From the NCBI GenBank assembly GCA_920105625.2, contig OV050032.1, positions 97,820,542-97,884,541 of the forward strand: DNA of 64,000 nucleotides, in the 5' to 3' direction. Both the position numbers and the translations under genes were made by a program. The notes under the pieces were generated by a model, which saw only the letters and a list, made by a program, of their open reading frames with translations, was not told the DNA's origin and did not search any database. Positions 1 to 12,699 of the stretch are shown here, in pieces; within the stretch, counting starts at the first letter, position 1; each line of letters opens with the position of its first letter. The stretch comes from Clusia tigrina. Taxonomy: Eukaryota > Arthropoda > Insecta > Diptera > Clusiidae.

Positions 1-77
1 TAGAGACCCAAATCAAACACTGATAAAACTTCAAACGCCCCTAAGTTCTATACGGTATGTCCTACACCTATCAAAGT
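1..77 (+). repeat. Left partial monomer (last 77 bp)
   Basis: The window opens inside a monomer at about p120 (TAGAGACCC). It carries the rarer GAGACCC, CTAAGTTC and GGTATGTCC variants also seen at 5332-5408, 42816-42893, 43992-44069 and 45168-45245. The array therefore continues to the left of the window. Confidence 0.95.
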
Positions 78-469
78 TTGCAACATACAAATGCTTGTAA
101 CTTTTTACTGGAGCGTCATAAAACCTTGAAATTTTGTAACAATAAAGTACCCGAGCCTCTTGTCAATTTAAGCCATCGCTCAAAACTATGCTACCCTTGA
201 GTCCCAAATCAAACACTGATAAATCTTCAAATGGCCCTAACTTCTATACGGTACGTCCTACACCTATCAAAGTTTGCAACATACAAATGCTTGTAACTTT
301 TTACTGGAGCGTGACAAAACCTTGAAATTTTGTGATAATGAAGTACCCGAGCCTCTTGTCAATTTTAGTTATCGCTCAAAACTATGCTACCCTAGAGTCC
401 CAAATCAAACACTGATAAAACTTCAAACGCCCCTAACTTCTTTACGGTACGTCCTACACCTAACAAAGT

Positions 470-631
470 TTGCAACAAACAAATGCTTGTAACTTAACAA
501 TAAAGTACCCGAGCCTCTTGTCAATTTAAGCCATCGCTCAAAACTATGCTACCCTAGAGTCCCAAATCAAACACTGATAAAACTTCAAACGCCCCGAACT
601 TCTTTACGGTACGTCCTACACCTATCAAAGT
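470..631 (+). repeat. 162-bp monomer, 34-bp deletion (p27-p60), copy 1
   Basis: TGTAACTT is joined directly to AACAATAAAG. The linked rare form GCAACAAACAAATGC lies just before the deletion, and the upstream monomer has GCGTGACAAAACC. Both are shared with copies 5801 and 6355, so all three come from one deletion event. Confidence 0.95.
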
Positions 632-1219
632 TTGCAACATACAAATGTTTGTACATTTTTACTGGAGCGTCATAAAACCTTGAAATTTTGTAACAATAAT
701 GTACTCGAGCCTCTTGTCAATTTAAGCCATCGCTCAAAACTATGCTACCCTAGAGTCCCAAATCAAACACTGATAAAACTTCAAACGCCCCTAACTTCTT
801 TACGGTATGTCCTACACCTATCAAAGTTTGCTACATACAAATGCTTGTAACTTTTTACTGGAGCGTGATAAAACCTTGAAATTTTGTAACAATGAAGTAC
901 CCGAGCCTCTTGTCAATTTAAGCCATCGCTCAAAGCTATGCTACCCTAGAGTCCCAAATCAAACACTGATAAAACTTCAAACGCCCCAAACTTCTTTACG
1001 GTACGTCCTACACCTATCAAACTTTGCAACATTCAAATGCTTGTAACTTTTTACAGGAGCGTCATAAAACCTTGAAATTTTGTAACAATAAAGTACTCGA
1101 GCCTCTTGTCAATTTAAGCTATCGATCAAACCTATGCTACCCTTGAGTCCCAAATCAAACACTGATAAAACTTCAAATAGCCCTAACTTCTATACGGTAC
1201 GTCCTACACCTATCAAAGT

Positions 1220-1415
1220 TGGCAACATACAAATGCTTGTATCTTTTTACTGGAGCGTCATAAAACCTTGAAATTTTGTGACAATGAAGTACCCGCGCCT
1301 CTTGTCAATTTAAGCTATCGCTCAAAACTATGCTACCCTAGTGTCCCAAATCAAACACTGATAAAACTTCAAACGCCCCGAACTTCTTTACGGTACGTCC
1401 TAGACCTATCAAAGT
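1220..1415 (+). repeat. Chimeric monomer
   Basis: The first part (GGCAACATAC, TTGTATCTTTTT) equals monomer 7301. The second part (GTGACAATG, CCCGCGCC, CTAGTGTCCC, CCCGAAC) equals monomers 7693 and 10588. The exchange fell between about p30 and p61, and offsets to the second copy change by exactly 392 bp across it. Confidence 0.88.
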
Positions 1416-2199
1416 TTGCAACATACAAATGCTTGTAACTTTTTACTGGAGCGTCATAAAACCTTGAAATTTTGTAACAATGAAGTATCCGAGCCTCTTG
1501 TCAATTTAAGCTATCGCTCAAAACTATGCTACCCTAGAGTCCCAAATCAAGCACTTATAAAACTTCAAACGCCCCGAACTTCTTTACGGTACGTCCTACA
1601 CCTATCAAAGGTTGCAACATACAAATGCTTGTAACTTTTTACTGGAGCGACATAAAACCTTGAAATTTTGTAACAATAAAGTACTCGAGCCTCTTGTCAA
1701 TTTAAGCCATCGCTCAAAACTATGCTACCCTAGGGTCCCAAATCAAACACTGATAAAACTTCAAACGCCCCTAACTTCTTTACGGTACGGCCTACACCTA
1801 TCAAAGTTTGCAACATACAAATGCTTGTAACTTTTTACTGGAGCGTCATAAAACCTTGAAATTTTGTAACAATGAAGTACCCGAGCCTCTTGTCAATTTA
1901 AGCCATCGCTCAAAGCTATGCTACCCTTGAGTCCCAAATCAAACACTGATAAAACTTCAAACGCCCCTAACTTCTATACGGTACGTCCTACACCTATCAA
2001 AGTTTGCAACATACAAATGCTTGTAACTCTTTACTGGAGCGTCATAAAACCTTGACATTTTGTGACAATGAAGTACCCGAGCCTCTTGTCAATTTAAGCT
2101 ATCGCTCAAAACTATGCTACCCTAGGGTCCCAAATCAAACACTGATAAAACTTCAAACGCCCCTAACTTCTATACGGTACGTCCTACACCTATCAAAGT

Positions 2200-2351
2200 T
2201 TGCAACATACAAATGCTTGTAACTATTTACTGGAGCGTCATAAAACCTTGAAATTTTGTGACAATGAAGTACCCGAGAGTCCCAAATCAAACACTGATAA
2301 AACTTCAAACGCCCCTAACTTCTATACGGTACGTCCTACACCTATCAAAGT
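2200..2351 (+). repeat. 152-bp monomer, 44-bp deletion (p79-p122), copy 1
   Basis: TACCCGAG is joined to AGTCCCAAATC, removing the CTCTTGTCAATTT and CGCTCAAA segments. The linked rare form TAACTATTTACTGG occurs in all seven copies of this short monomer. Here it is followed at once by a GTACTCGAG monomer, lacking the three monomers found after copies 8476 and 11568. Confidence 0.95.
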
Positions 2352-2547
2352 TTGCAACATACAAATGCTTGTAACTTTTTACTGGAGCGTCATAAAACCT
2401 TGAAATTTTGTAACAATAAAGTACTCGAGCCTCTTGTCAATTTAAGCCATCACTCAAAACTATGCTACCCTAGGGTACCAAATCAAACACTGATAAAACT
2501 TCAAACGCCCCTAACTTCTTTACGGTACGGCCTACACATATCAAAGT

Positions 2548-2904
2548 TTGCAACATACAAATGCTTGTAACTTTTTACTGGAGCGTCATAAAACCTTGAC
2601 ATTTTGTGACAATGAAGTACCCGAGCCTCTTGTCAAGTTAAGCTATCGCTCAAAACTATGCTACCCTAGGGTCCCAAATCAAACACTGATAAAACTTCAA
2701 ACGCCCCTAACTTCTATACAAATGCTTGTAACTTTTTACTGGAGCGTCATAAAACCTTGAAATTTTGTAACAATGAAGTACCCGAGCCTCTTGTCAATTT
2801 AAGCCATCGCTCAAAGCGATGCTACCCTTGAGTCCCAAATCAAACACTGATAAAACTTCAAACGCCCCTAACTTCTATACGGTACGTCCTATACCTATCA
2901 AAGT
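2548..2904 (+). repeat. Two monomers fused by a 35-bp deletion across their boundary
   Basis: At 2718/2719, CTTCTATA (p171) is joined to CAAATGC (p11), removing the end of one monomer and the first 10 bp of the next. The dimer is 357 bp instead of 392. The joint shares ATA with both parents (microhomology). I find this joint nowhere else. Confidence 0.93.
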
Positions 2905-3296
2905 TTGCAACATACAAATGCTTGTAACTTTTTACTGGAGCGTCATAAAACCTTGACATTTTGTGACAATGAAGTACCCGAGCCTCTTGTCAATTTAAGC
3001 TATCGCTCAAAACTATGCTACCCTAGGGTCCCAAATCAAACACTGATAAAACTTCAAACGCCCCTAACTTCTTTACGGTACGTCCTACACCTATCAAAGT
3101 TTGCAACATACAAATGCTTGTAACTTTTTACTGGAGCGTCATAAAACCTTGAAATTTTGTAACAATAAAGTACCCGAGCCTCTTGTCAATTTAAGCCATC
3201 GCTCAAAACTATGCTACCCTAGAGTCCCATATCAAACACTGATAAAACTTCAAACGCCCCTAACTTCTATACGGTACGTCCTACACCTATCAAAGT

Positions 3297-5016
3297 TTGC
3301 AACATACAAATGCTTGTAACTTTTTACTGGAGCGTCATAAAACCTTGACATTTTGTGACAATGAAGTACCCGAGCCTCTTGTCAATTTAAGCTATCGCTC
3401 AAAACTATGCTGCCCTAGAGTCCCAAATCAAACACTGATAAAACTTCAAACGCCCCGAACTTCTTTACGGTACGTCCTACACCTATCAAAGTTTGCAACA
3501 TACAAATGTTTGTACCTTTTTACTGGAGCGTCATAAAACCTTGAAATTTTGTAACAATAATGTACTCGAGCCTCTTGTCAATTTAAGCCATCGCTCAAAA
3601 CGGTGCTACCCTAGAGTCCCAAATCAAACACTGATAAAACTTCAAACGCCCCTAACTTCTATACGGTACGTCCTACACCTATCAAAGTTTGCAACATACA
3701 AATGCTTGTAACTTTTTACTGGAGCGTCATAAAACCTTGAAATTTTGTGACAATGAAGTACCCGCGCCTCTTGTCAATTTAAGCAATCGCTCAAAACTAT
3801 GCTACCCTAGAGTCCCAAATCAAACACTGATAAAACTTCAAACGCCCCGAACTTCTTTACGGTACGTCCTACACCTATCAAAGTTTGCAACATACAAATG
3901 CTTGTAACTTTTTACTGGAGCGTCATAAAACCTTGAAATTTTGTAACAATGAAGTACCCGAGCCTCTTGTCAATTTAAGCTATCGCTCAAAACTATGCTA
4001 CCCTAGAGTCCCAAATCAAGCACTTATAAAACTTCAAACGCCCCGAACTTCTTTACGGTACGTCCTACACCTATCAAAGGTTGCAACATACAAATGCTTG
4101 TAACTTTTTACTGGAGCGTCATAAAACCTTGAAATTTTGTAGCAATAAAGTACTCGAGCCTCTTGTCAATTTAAGCCATCGCTCAAAACTATGCTACCCT
4201 AGGGTCCCAAATCAAACACTGATAAAACTTCAAACGCCCCTAACTTCTTTACGGCACGTCCTACACCTATCAAAGTTTGCAATATACAAATGCTTGTAAC
4301 TTTTTACTGGAGCGTCATAAAACCTTGAAATTTTGTAACAATGAAGTACCCGAGCCTCTTGTCAATTTAAGCCATCGCTCAAAGCTATGCTACCCTTGAG
4401 TCCCAAATCAAACACTGATAAAACTTCAAGCGCCCCTAACTTCTTTACGGTACGTCCAACACCCATCAAAGTTTGCAACATACAAATGCTTGTAACTTTT
4501 TACTGGAGCGTCATAAAACCTTGCAATTTTGTAACAATAAAGTACCCGAGCCTCTTGTCAATTTAAGCCATCGCTCAAAACTATGCTACCCTAGGGTCCC
4601 AAATCAAACACTGATAAAACTTCAAACGCCCCTAACTTCTATACGGTACGTCCTACACCTATCAAAGTTTGCAACATACAAATGCTTGTAACTATTTACT
4701 GGAGCGTCATAAAACCTTGAAATTTTGTGACAATGTAGTACCCGAGAGTCCCAAATCAAACACTGATAAAACTTCAAACGCCCCTAACTTCTTTACGGTA
4801 CGTATTACACCTATCAAAGTTTGCAACATACAAATGCTTGTAACTTTTTACTGGAGCGTGATAAAACCTTGAAACTTTGTAACAATTAAGTACCCGAGCC
4901 TCTTGTCAATTTAAGCCATCGCTCAAAGCTATGCTACCTTAGAGTCCCAAATCAAACACTGATAAAACTGCAAACGCCCCAAACTTCTTTACGGTACGTC
5001 ATACACCTATCAAAGT
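3297..5016 (+). repeat. Domain I block, copy 1 of three (offset 9403)
   Basis: Starts: 3297, 3493 (ATGTTTGTACC, AATAATG), 3689 (CCCGCGCC), 3885 (CAAGCACTTATAAA), 4081 (GTAGCAATAAAG), 4277, 4473 (CTTGCAATTTTG), 4669 (152 bp), 4821. Recurs at 12700-14419 and 16139-17662. Private changes are CTGCCCTAG near 3410, GCAATCGCTC near 3783 and AATGTAGTACCC near 4733. Confidence 0.88.
4669..4820 (+). repeat. 152-bp monomer, copy 2
   Basis: Same 44-bp deletion and TAACTATTTACTGG. Private change AATGTAGTACCC. Part of the 3297-5016 block. Confidence 0.95.
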
Positions 5017-5800
5017 TTGCAACATTCAAATGCTTGTAACTTTTTACTGGAGCGTCATAAAACCTTGAAATTTTGTAACAATGAAGTACCCGAGCCTCTT
5101 GTCAATTTAAGCCATCGCTCAAAGCTTTGCTATCCTTGAGTCCCAAATCAAACACTGATAAAACTTCAAACGCTCCTAACTTCTTTACGGTACGTCCTAC
5201 ACCTATCAAAGTTTGCAACATACAAATGCTTGTAACTTTTTACTGGAGCGTCATAAAACCTTGAAATTTTGTAACAATGAAGTACCCGAGCCTCTTGTCA
5301 ATTTCAGCCATCGCTCAAAACTATGCTACCCTAGAGACCCAAATCAAACACTGATAAAACTTCAAACGCCCCTAAGTTCTATACGGTATGTCCTACACCT
5401 ATCAAAGTTTGCAACATACAAATGCTTGTAACTTTTTACTGGAGCGTCATAAAACCTTGAAATTTTGTAACAATAAAGTACCCGAGCCTCTTGTCAATTT
5501 AAGCCATCGCTCAAAACTATGCTACCCTTGAGTCCCAAATCAAACACTGATAAATCTTCAAATGGCCCTAACTTCTATACGGTACGTCCTACACCTATCA
5601 AAGTTTGCAACATACAAATGCTTGTAACTTTTTACTGGAGCGTGACAAAACCTTGAAATTTTGTGACAATGAAGTACCCGAGCCTCTTGTCAATTTTAGT
5701 TATCGCTCAAAACTATGCTACCCTAGAGTCCCAAATCAAACACTGATAAAACTTCAAACGCCCCTAACTTCTTTACGGTACGTCCTACACCTAACAAAGT

Positions 5801-5962
5801 TTGCAACAAACAAATGCTTGTAACTTAACAATAAAGTACCCGAGCCTCTTGTCAATTTAAGCCATCGCTCAAAACTATGCTACCCTAGAGTCCCAAATCA
5901 AACACTGATAAAACTTCAAACGCCCCTAACTTCTATACGGTACGTCCTACACATATCAAAGT
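5801..5962 (+). repeat. 162-bp monomer, 34-bp deletion (p27-p60), copy 2
   Basis: Same junction and same linked GCAACAAACAAATGC as at 470. Lies in a 554-bp three-monomer unit (5605-6158) that is repeated immediately at 6159-6712. Confidence 0.95.
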
Positions 5963-6354
5963 TTGCAACATACAAATGCTTGTAACTTTTTACTGGAGCG
6001 TCATAAAACCTTGAAATTTTGTAACAATAAAGTACCCGAGCCTCTTGTCAATTTAAGCCATCGCTCAAAACTATGCTACCCTTGAGTCCCAAATCAATTA
6101 CTGATAAATCTTCAAATGGCCCTAACTTCTATACGGTACGTCCTACACCTATCAAAGTTTGCAACATACAAATGCTTGTAACTTTTTACTGGAGCGTGAC
6201 AAAACCTTGAAATTTTGTGACAATGAAGTACCCGAGCCTCTTGTCAATTTTAGTTATCGCTCAAAACTATGCTACTCTAGAGTCCCAAATCAAACACTGA
6301 TAAAACTTCAAACGCCCCTAACTTCTTTACGGTACGTCCTACACCTAACAAAGT

Positions 6355-6516
6355 TTGCAACAAACAAATGCTTGTAACTTAACAATAAAGTACCCGAGCC
6401 TCTTGTCAATTTAAGCCATCGCTCAAAACTATGCTACCCTAGAGTCCCAAATCAAACACTGATAAAACTTCAAACGCCCCTAACTTCTATACGGTACGTC
6501 CTACACATATCAAAGT
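6355..6516 (+). repeat. 162-bp monomer, 34-bp deletion (p27-p60), copy 3
   Basis: Same junction and linked variant, 554 bp after copy 2. It belongs to the second copy of the 554-bp unit, which differs from the first by a few bases, such as CTACTCTAGAG near 6272. Confidence 0.95.
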
Positions 6517-7692
6517 TTGCAACATACAAATGCTTGTAACTTTTTACTGGAGCGTCATAAAACCTTGAAATTTTGTGACAATGAAGTACCCGAGCCTCTT
6601 GTCAATTAAAGCTATCGCTCAAAACTATGCTACCCTAGAGTCCCAAATCAAACACTGATAAAACTTCAAACGCCCCGAACTTCTTTACGGTACGTCCTAC
6701 ACCTATCAAAGTTTGCAACATACAAATGTTTGTACATTTTTACTGGAGCGTCATAAAACCTTGAAATTTTGTAACAATAATGTACTCGAGCCTCTTGTCA
6801 ATTTAAGCCATCGCTCAAAACTATGCTACCCTAGAGTCCCAAATCAAACACTGATAAAACTTCAAACGCCCCTAACTTCTTTACGGTATGTCCTACACCT
6901 ATCAAAGTTTGCTACATACAAATGCTTGTAACTTTTTACTGGAGCGTGATAAAACCTTGAAATTTTGTAACAATGAAGTACCCGAGCCTCTTGTCAATTT
7001 AAGCCATCGCTCAAAGCTATGCTACCCTAGAGTCCCAAATCAAACACTGATAAAACTTCAAACGCCCCAAACTTCTTTACGGTACGTCCTACACCTATCA
7101 AACTTTGCAACATTCAAATGCTTGTAACTTTTTACAGGAGCGTCATAAAACCTTGAAATTTTGTAACAATAAAGTACTCGAGCCTCTTGTCAATTTAAGC
7201 TATCGATCAAACCTATGCTACCCTTGAGTCCCAAATCAAACACTGATAAAACTTCAAATAGCCCTAACTTCTATACGGTACGTCCTACACCTATCAAAGT
7301 TGGCAACATACAAATGCTTGTATCTTTTTACTGGAGCGTCATAAAACCTTGAAATTTTGTAACAATAAAGTACCCGAGCCTCTTGTCAATTTAAGCTATC
7401 GCTCAAAGCTATGCTACCCTTGAGTCCCAAATCAAACACTGATAAAGCTTCAAACGCCCCTAACTTCTTTACGGTACGTCCTACACCTATCAAAGTTGGC
7501 AACATTCAAATGCTTGTAACTTTTTACTACAGCGTCATAAAACCCTGAAATTTTGTAACAATGAAGTACCCGAGCCTCTTGTCAATTTAAGCTATCGCTC
7601 AAAGCTATGCTACCCTTGAGTCCCAAATCAAACACTAATAAAACTTCAAATGGCCCTAACTTCTTTACGGTACGTCCTATACCTATCAAAGT

Positions 7693-7887
7693 TTGCAACA
7701 TACAAATGCTTGTAACTTTTTACTGGAGCGTCATAAAACCTTGAAATTTTGTGACAATGAAGTACCCGCGCCTCTTGTCAATTTAAGCTATCGCTCAAAA
7801 CTATGCTACCCTAGTGTCCCAAATCAAACACTGATAAAACTTCAACGCCCCGAACTTCTTTACGGTACGTCCTACACCTATCAAAGT
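7693..7887 (+). repeat. 195-bp P-type monomer with 1-bp deletion
   Basis: CTTCAACGCCCC replaces CTTCAAACGCCCC near 7844. It also carries CCCGCGCC and CTAGTGTCCC, as in 10588. The lost base happens to join two chance open frames into one of 137 codons (7693-8106), which has no meaning as a gene. Confidence 0.93.
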
Positions 7888-8083
7888 TTGCAACATACAA
7901 ATGCTTGTAACTTTTTACTGGAGCGTCATAAAACCTTGAAATTTTGTAACAATGAAGTATCCGAGCCTCTTGTCAATTTAAGCCATCGCTCAAAACTATG
8001 CTACCCTAGGGTCCCAAATCAAACACTGATAAAACTTCAAACGCCCCTAACTTCTTTACGGTACGGCCTACACCTATCAAAGT
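7888..8083 (+). repeat. Chimeric monomer
   Basis: Starts like 10784 (GAAGTATCCGAG) and ends like 10980 (CTAGGGTCCC, CAAACACTG, CGGTACGGCC). The neighbours on the two sides match 10588 and 11176, so one monomer's worth of sequence was lost by exchange between p78 and p95. Confidence 0.88.
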
Positions 8084-9607
8084 TTGCAACATACAAATGC
8101 TTGTAACTTTTTACTGGAGCGTCATAAAACCTTGAAATTTGGTAACAATGAAGTACCCGAGCCTCTTGTCAATTTAAGACATCGCTCAAAGCTATGCTAC
8201 CCTTGAGTCCCAAATCAAACACTGATAAAACTTCAAACGCCCCTAACTTCTATACGGTACGTCCTACACCTATCAAAGTTTGCAACATACAAATGCTTGT
8301 AACTTTTTACTGGAGCGTCATAAAACCTTGACATTTTGTGACAATGAAGTACCCGAGCCTCTTGTCAATTTAAGCTATCGCTCAAAACTATGCTACCCTA
8401 GGGTCCCAAATCAAACACTGATAAAACTTCAAACGCCCCTAACTTCTATACGGTACGTCCTACACCTATCAAAGTTTGCAACATACAAATGCTTGTAACT
8501 ATTTACTGGAGCGTCATAAAACCTTGAAATTTTGTGACAATGAAGTACCCGAGAGTCCCAAATCAAACACTGATAAAACTTCAAACGCCCCTAACTTCTT
8601 TACGGTACGTCCTACACCTATCAAAGTTTGCAACATACAAATGCTTGTAACTTTTTACTGGAGCGTGATAAAACCTTGAAATTTTGTAACAATTAAGTAC
8701 CCGAGCCTCTTGTCAATTTAAGCCATCGCTCAAAGCTATGCTACCTTAGAGTCCCAAATCAAACACTGATAAAACTGCAAACGCCCCAAACTTCTTTACG
8801 GTACGTCATACACCTATCAAAGTTTGCAACATTCAAATGCTTGTAACTTTTTACAGGAGCGTCACAAAACCTTGAAATTTTGTAACAATTAAGTACTCGA
8901 GCCTCTTGTCAATTTAAGCTATCGATCAAAGCTATGCTACCCTAGAGTCCCAAATCAAACACTGATAAAACTTCCAACGCCCCAAACTTCTTTACGGTAC
9001 GTCCTACACCTATCAAAGTTGGCAACATTCAAATGCTTGTAACTTTTTACTACAGCGTCATAAAACCCTGAAATTTTGTAACAATGAAGTACCCGAGCCT
9101 CTTGTCAATTTAAGCCATCGCTCAAAACTATGCTACCCTAGAGTCCAAAATCAAGCACTTATAAAACTTCAAACGCCCCGAACTTCTTTACGGTACGTCC
9201 TACACCTATCAAAGGTTGCAACATACAAATGCTTGTAACTTTTTACTGGAGCGTCATAAAACCTTGAAATTTTGTAACAATAAAGTACTCGAGCCTCTTG
9301 TCAATTTAAGCTATCGCTCAAAACTATGCTACCCTAGGGTCCCAAATCAAACACTGATAAAACTTCAAACGCCCCTAACTTCTTTACGGTACGGCCTACA
9401 CATATCAAAGTTTGCAACATACAAATGCTTGTAACTTTTTACTGGAGCGTCATAAAACCTTGAAATTTTGTAACAATGAAGTACCCGAGCCTCTTGTCAA
9501 TTTAAGCCATCGCTCAAAGCTATGCTACCCTTGAGTCCCAAATCAAACACTGATAAAACTTCAAACGCCCCTAACTTCTATACGGTACGTCCTACACCTA
9601 TCAAAGT
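8084..9607 (+). repeat. Domain I block, copy 1 of the 3092-bp-offset pair
   Basis: Starts: 8084 (TTTGGTAACAATG), 8280, 8476 (152-bp monomer), 8628 (GTGATAAAACC, ACTGCAAACGCCCC), 8824 (AACATTC, ACAGGAGCG), 9020 (ACTACAGCG, GAGTCCAAAATC), 9216, 9412. All recur at 11176-12699. The offset of 3092 equals fifteen 196-bp monomers plus one 152-bp monomer. Confidence 0.88.
8476..8627 (+). repeat. 152-bp monomer, copy 3
   Basis: Same 44-bp deletion and TAACTATTTACTGG. Part of the 3092-bp-offset block; its partner is 11568. Confidence 0.95.
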
Positions 9608-11175
9608 TTGCAACATACAAATGCTTGTAACTTTTTACTGGAGCGTCATAAAACCTTGACATTTTGTGACAATGAAGTACCCGAGCCTCTTGTCAATTTA
9701 AGCTATCGCTCAAAACTATGCTACCCTAGGGTCCCAAATCAAACACTGATAAAACTTCAAACGCCCCTAACTTCTTTACGGTACGTCCTACACCTATCAA
9801 AGTTTGCAACATACAAATGCTTGTAACTTTTTACTGGAGCGTCATAAAACCTTGAAATTTTGTAACAATAAAGTACCCGAGCCTCTTGTCAATTTAAGCC
9901 ATCGCTCAAAACTATGCTACCCTAGAGTCATATATCAAACACTGATAAAACTTCAAACGCCCCTAACTTCTATACGGTACGTCCTACACCTATCAAAGTT
10001 TGCAACATACAAATGCTTGTAACTTTTTACTGGAGCGTCATAAAACCTTGACATTTTGTGACAATGAAGTACCCGAGCCTCTTGTCAATTTAAGCTATCG
10101 CTCAAAGCTATGCTACCCTTGAGTCCCAAATCAAACACTAATAAAACTTCAAATGGCCCTAACTTCTTTACGGTACGTCCTATACCTATCAAAGTTTGCA
10201 ACATACAAATGCTTGTAACTTTTTACTGGAGCGTCATAAAACCTTGAAATTTTGTGACAATGAAGTACCCGAGCCTCTTGTCAATTTAAGCTATCGCTCA
10301 AAGCTATGCTACCCTTGAGTCCCAAATCAAACACTGATAAAGCTTCAAACGCCCCTAACTTCTTTACGGTACGTCCTACACCTATCAAAGTTGGCAACAT
10401 TCAAATGCTTGTAACTTTTTACTACAGCGTCATAAAACCCTGAAATTTTGTAACAATGAAGTACCCGAGCCTCTTGTCAATTTAAGCTATCGCTCAAAGC
10501 TATGCTACCCTTGAGTCCCAAATCAAACACTAATAAAACTTCAAATGGCCCTAACTTCTTTACGGTACGTCCTATACCTATCAAAGTTTGCAACATACAA
10601 ATGCTTGTAACTTTTTACTGGAGCGTCATAAAACCTTGAAATTTTGTGACAATGAAGTACCCGCGCCTCTTGTCAATTTAAGCTATCGCTCAAAACTATG
10701 CTACCCTAGTGTCCCAAATCAAACACTGATAAAACTTCAAACGCCCCGAACTTCTTTACGGTACGTCCTACACCTATCAAAGTTTGCAACATACAAATGC
10801 TTGTAACTTTTTACTGGAGCGTCATAAAACCTTGAAATTTTGTAACAATGAAGTATCCGAGCCTCTTGTCAATTTAAGCTATCGCTCAAAACTATGCTAC
10901 CCTAGAGTCCCAAATCAAGCACTTATAAAACTTCAAACGCCCCGAACTTCTTTACGGTACGTCCTACACCTATCAAAGGTTGCAACATACAAATGCTTGT
11001 AACTTTTTACTGGAGCGTCATAAAACCTTGAAATTTTGTAACAATAAAGTACTCGAGCCTCTTGTCAATTTAAGCCATCGCTCAAAACTATGCTACCCTA
11101 GGGTCCCAAATCAAACACTGATAAAACTTCAAACGCCCCTAACTTCTTTACGGTACGGCCTACACCTATCAAAGT

Positions 11176-12699
11176 TTGCAACATACAAATGCTTGTAACT
11201 TTTTACTGGAGCGTCATAAAACCTTGAAATTTGGTAACAATGAAGTACCCGAGCCTCTTGTCAATTTAAGCCATCGCTCAAAGCTATGCTACCCTTGAGT
11301 CCCAAATCAAACACTGATAAAACTTCAAACGCCCCTAACTTCTATACGGTACGTCCTACACCTATCAAAGTTTGCAACATACAAATGCTTGTAACTTTTT
11401 ACTGGAGCGTCATAAAACCTTGACATTTTGTGACAATGAAGTACCCGAGCCTCTTGTCAATTTAAGCTATCGCTCAAAACTATGCTACCCTAGGGTCCCA
11501 AATCAAACACTGATAAAACTTCAAACGCCCCTAACTTCTATACGGTACTTCCTACACCTATCAAAGTTTGCAACATACAAATGCTTGTAACTATTTACTG
11601 GAGCGTCATAAAACCTTGAAATTTTGTGACAATGAAGTACCCGAGAGTCCCAAATCAAACACTGATAAAACTTCAAACGCCCCTAACTTCTTTACGGTAC
11701 GTCCTACACCTATCAAAGTTTGCAACATACAAATGCTTGTAACTTTTTACTGGAGCGTGATAAAACCTTGAAATTTTGTAACAATTAAGTACCCGAGCCT
11801 CTTGTCAATTTAAGCCATCGCTCAAAGCTATGCTACCTTAGAGTCCCAAATCAAACACTGATAAAACAGCAAACGCCCCAAACTTCTTTACGGTACGTCA
11901 TACACCTATCAAAGTTTGCAACATTCAAATGCTTGTAACTTTTTACAGGAGCGTCACAAAACCTTGAAATTTTGTAACAATTAAGTACTCGAGCCTCTTG
12001 TCAATTTAAGCTATCGATCAAAGCTATGCTACCCTAGAGTCCCAAATCAAACACTGATAAAACTTCCAACGCCCCAAACTTCTTTACGGTACGTCCTACA
12101 CCTATCAAAGTTGGCAACATTCAAATGCTTGTAACTTTTTACTACAGCGTCATAAAACCCTGAAATTTTGTAACAATGAAGTACCCGAGCCTCTTGTCAA
12201 TTTAAGCCATCGCTCAAAACTATGCTACCCTAGAGTCCAAAATCAAGCACTTATAAAACTTCAAACGCCCCGAACTTCTTTACGGTACGTCCTACACCTA
12301 TCAAAGGTTGCAACATACAAATGCTTGTAACTTTTTACTGGAGCGTCATAAAACCTTGAAATTTTGTAACAATAAAGTACTCGAGCCTCTTGTCAATTTA
12401 AGCCATCGCTCAAAACTATGCTACCCTAGGGTCCCAAATCAAACACTGATAAAACTTCAAACGCCCCTAACTTCTTTACGGTACGGCCTACACATATCAA
12501 AGTTTGCAACATACAAATGCTTGTAACTTTTTACTGGAGCGTCATAAAACCTTGAAATTTTGTAACAATGAAGTACCCGAGCCTCTTGTCAATTTAAGCC
12601 ATCGCTCAAAGCTATGCTACCCTTGAGTCCCAAATCAAACACTGATAAAACTTCAAACGCCCCTAACTTCTATACGGTACGTCCTACACCTATCAAAGT
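11176..12699 (+). repeat. Domain I block, copy 2 of the 3092-bp-offset pair
   Basis: Matches 8084-9607. Private changes are GGTACTTCC near 11544 and AAAACAGCAAACG near 11865. From 12700 onward the sequence instead follows the block shared with 3297 and 16139, so two different HOR histories meet at about 12.7 kb. Confidence 0.88.
11568..11719 (+). repeat. 152-bp monomer, copy 4
   Basis: Same 44-bp deletion and TAACTATTTACTGG, 3092 bp after copy 3. Confidence 0.95.

Larger units (their letters stand above)
5605..6712 (+). repeat. 554-bp trimer duplicated in tandem
   Basis: 5605-6158 and 6159-6712 each hold a GCGTGACAAAACC monomer, the 162-bp short monomer and one further copy. The third monomers differ: 5963 has AATCAATTACTG near 6093, whereas 6517 has GTGACAATGAAG and TCAATTAAAG. 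The left relative at 274-631 is single. Confidence 0.88.

Noticed and set aside
7693..8106. 137-codon open frame, the longest in the window
   Set aside because: It exists only because one base was lost at about 7844, which joins two neighbouring chance frames of the satellite.
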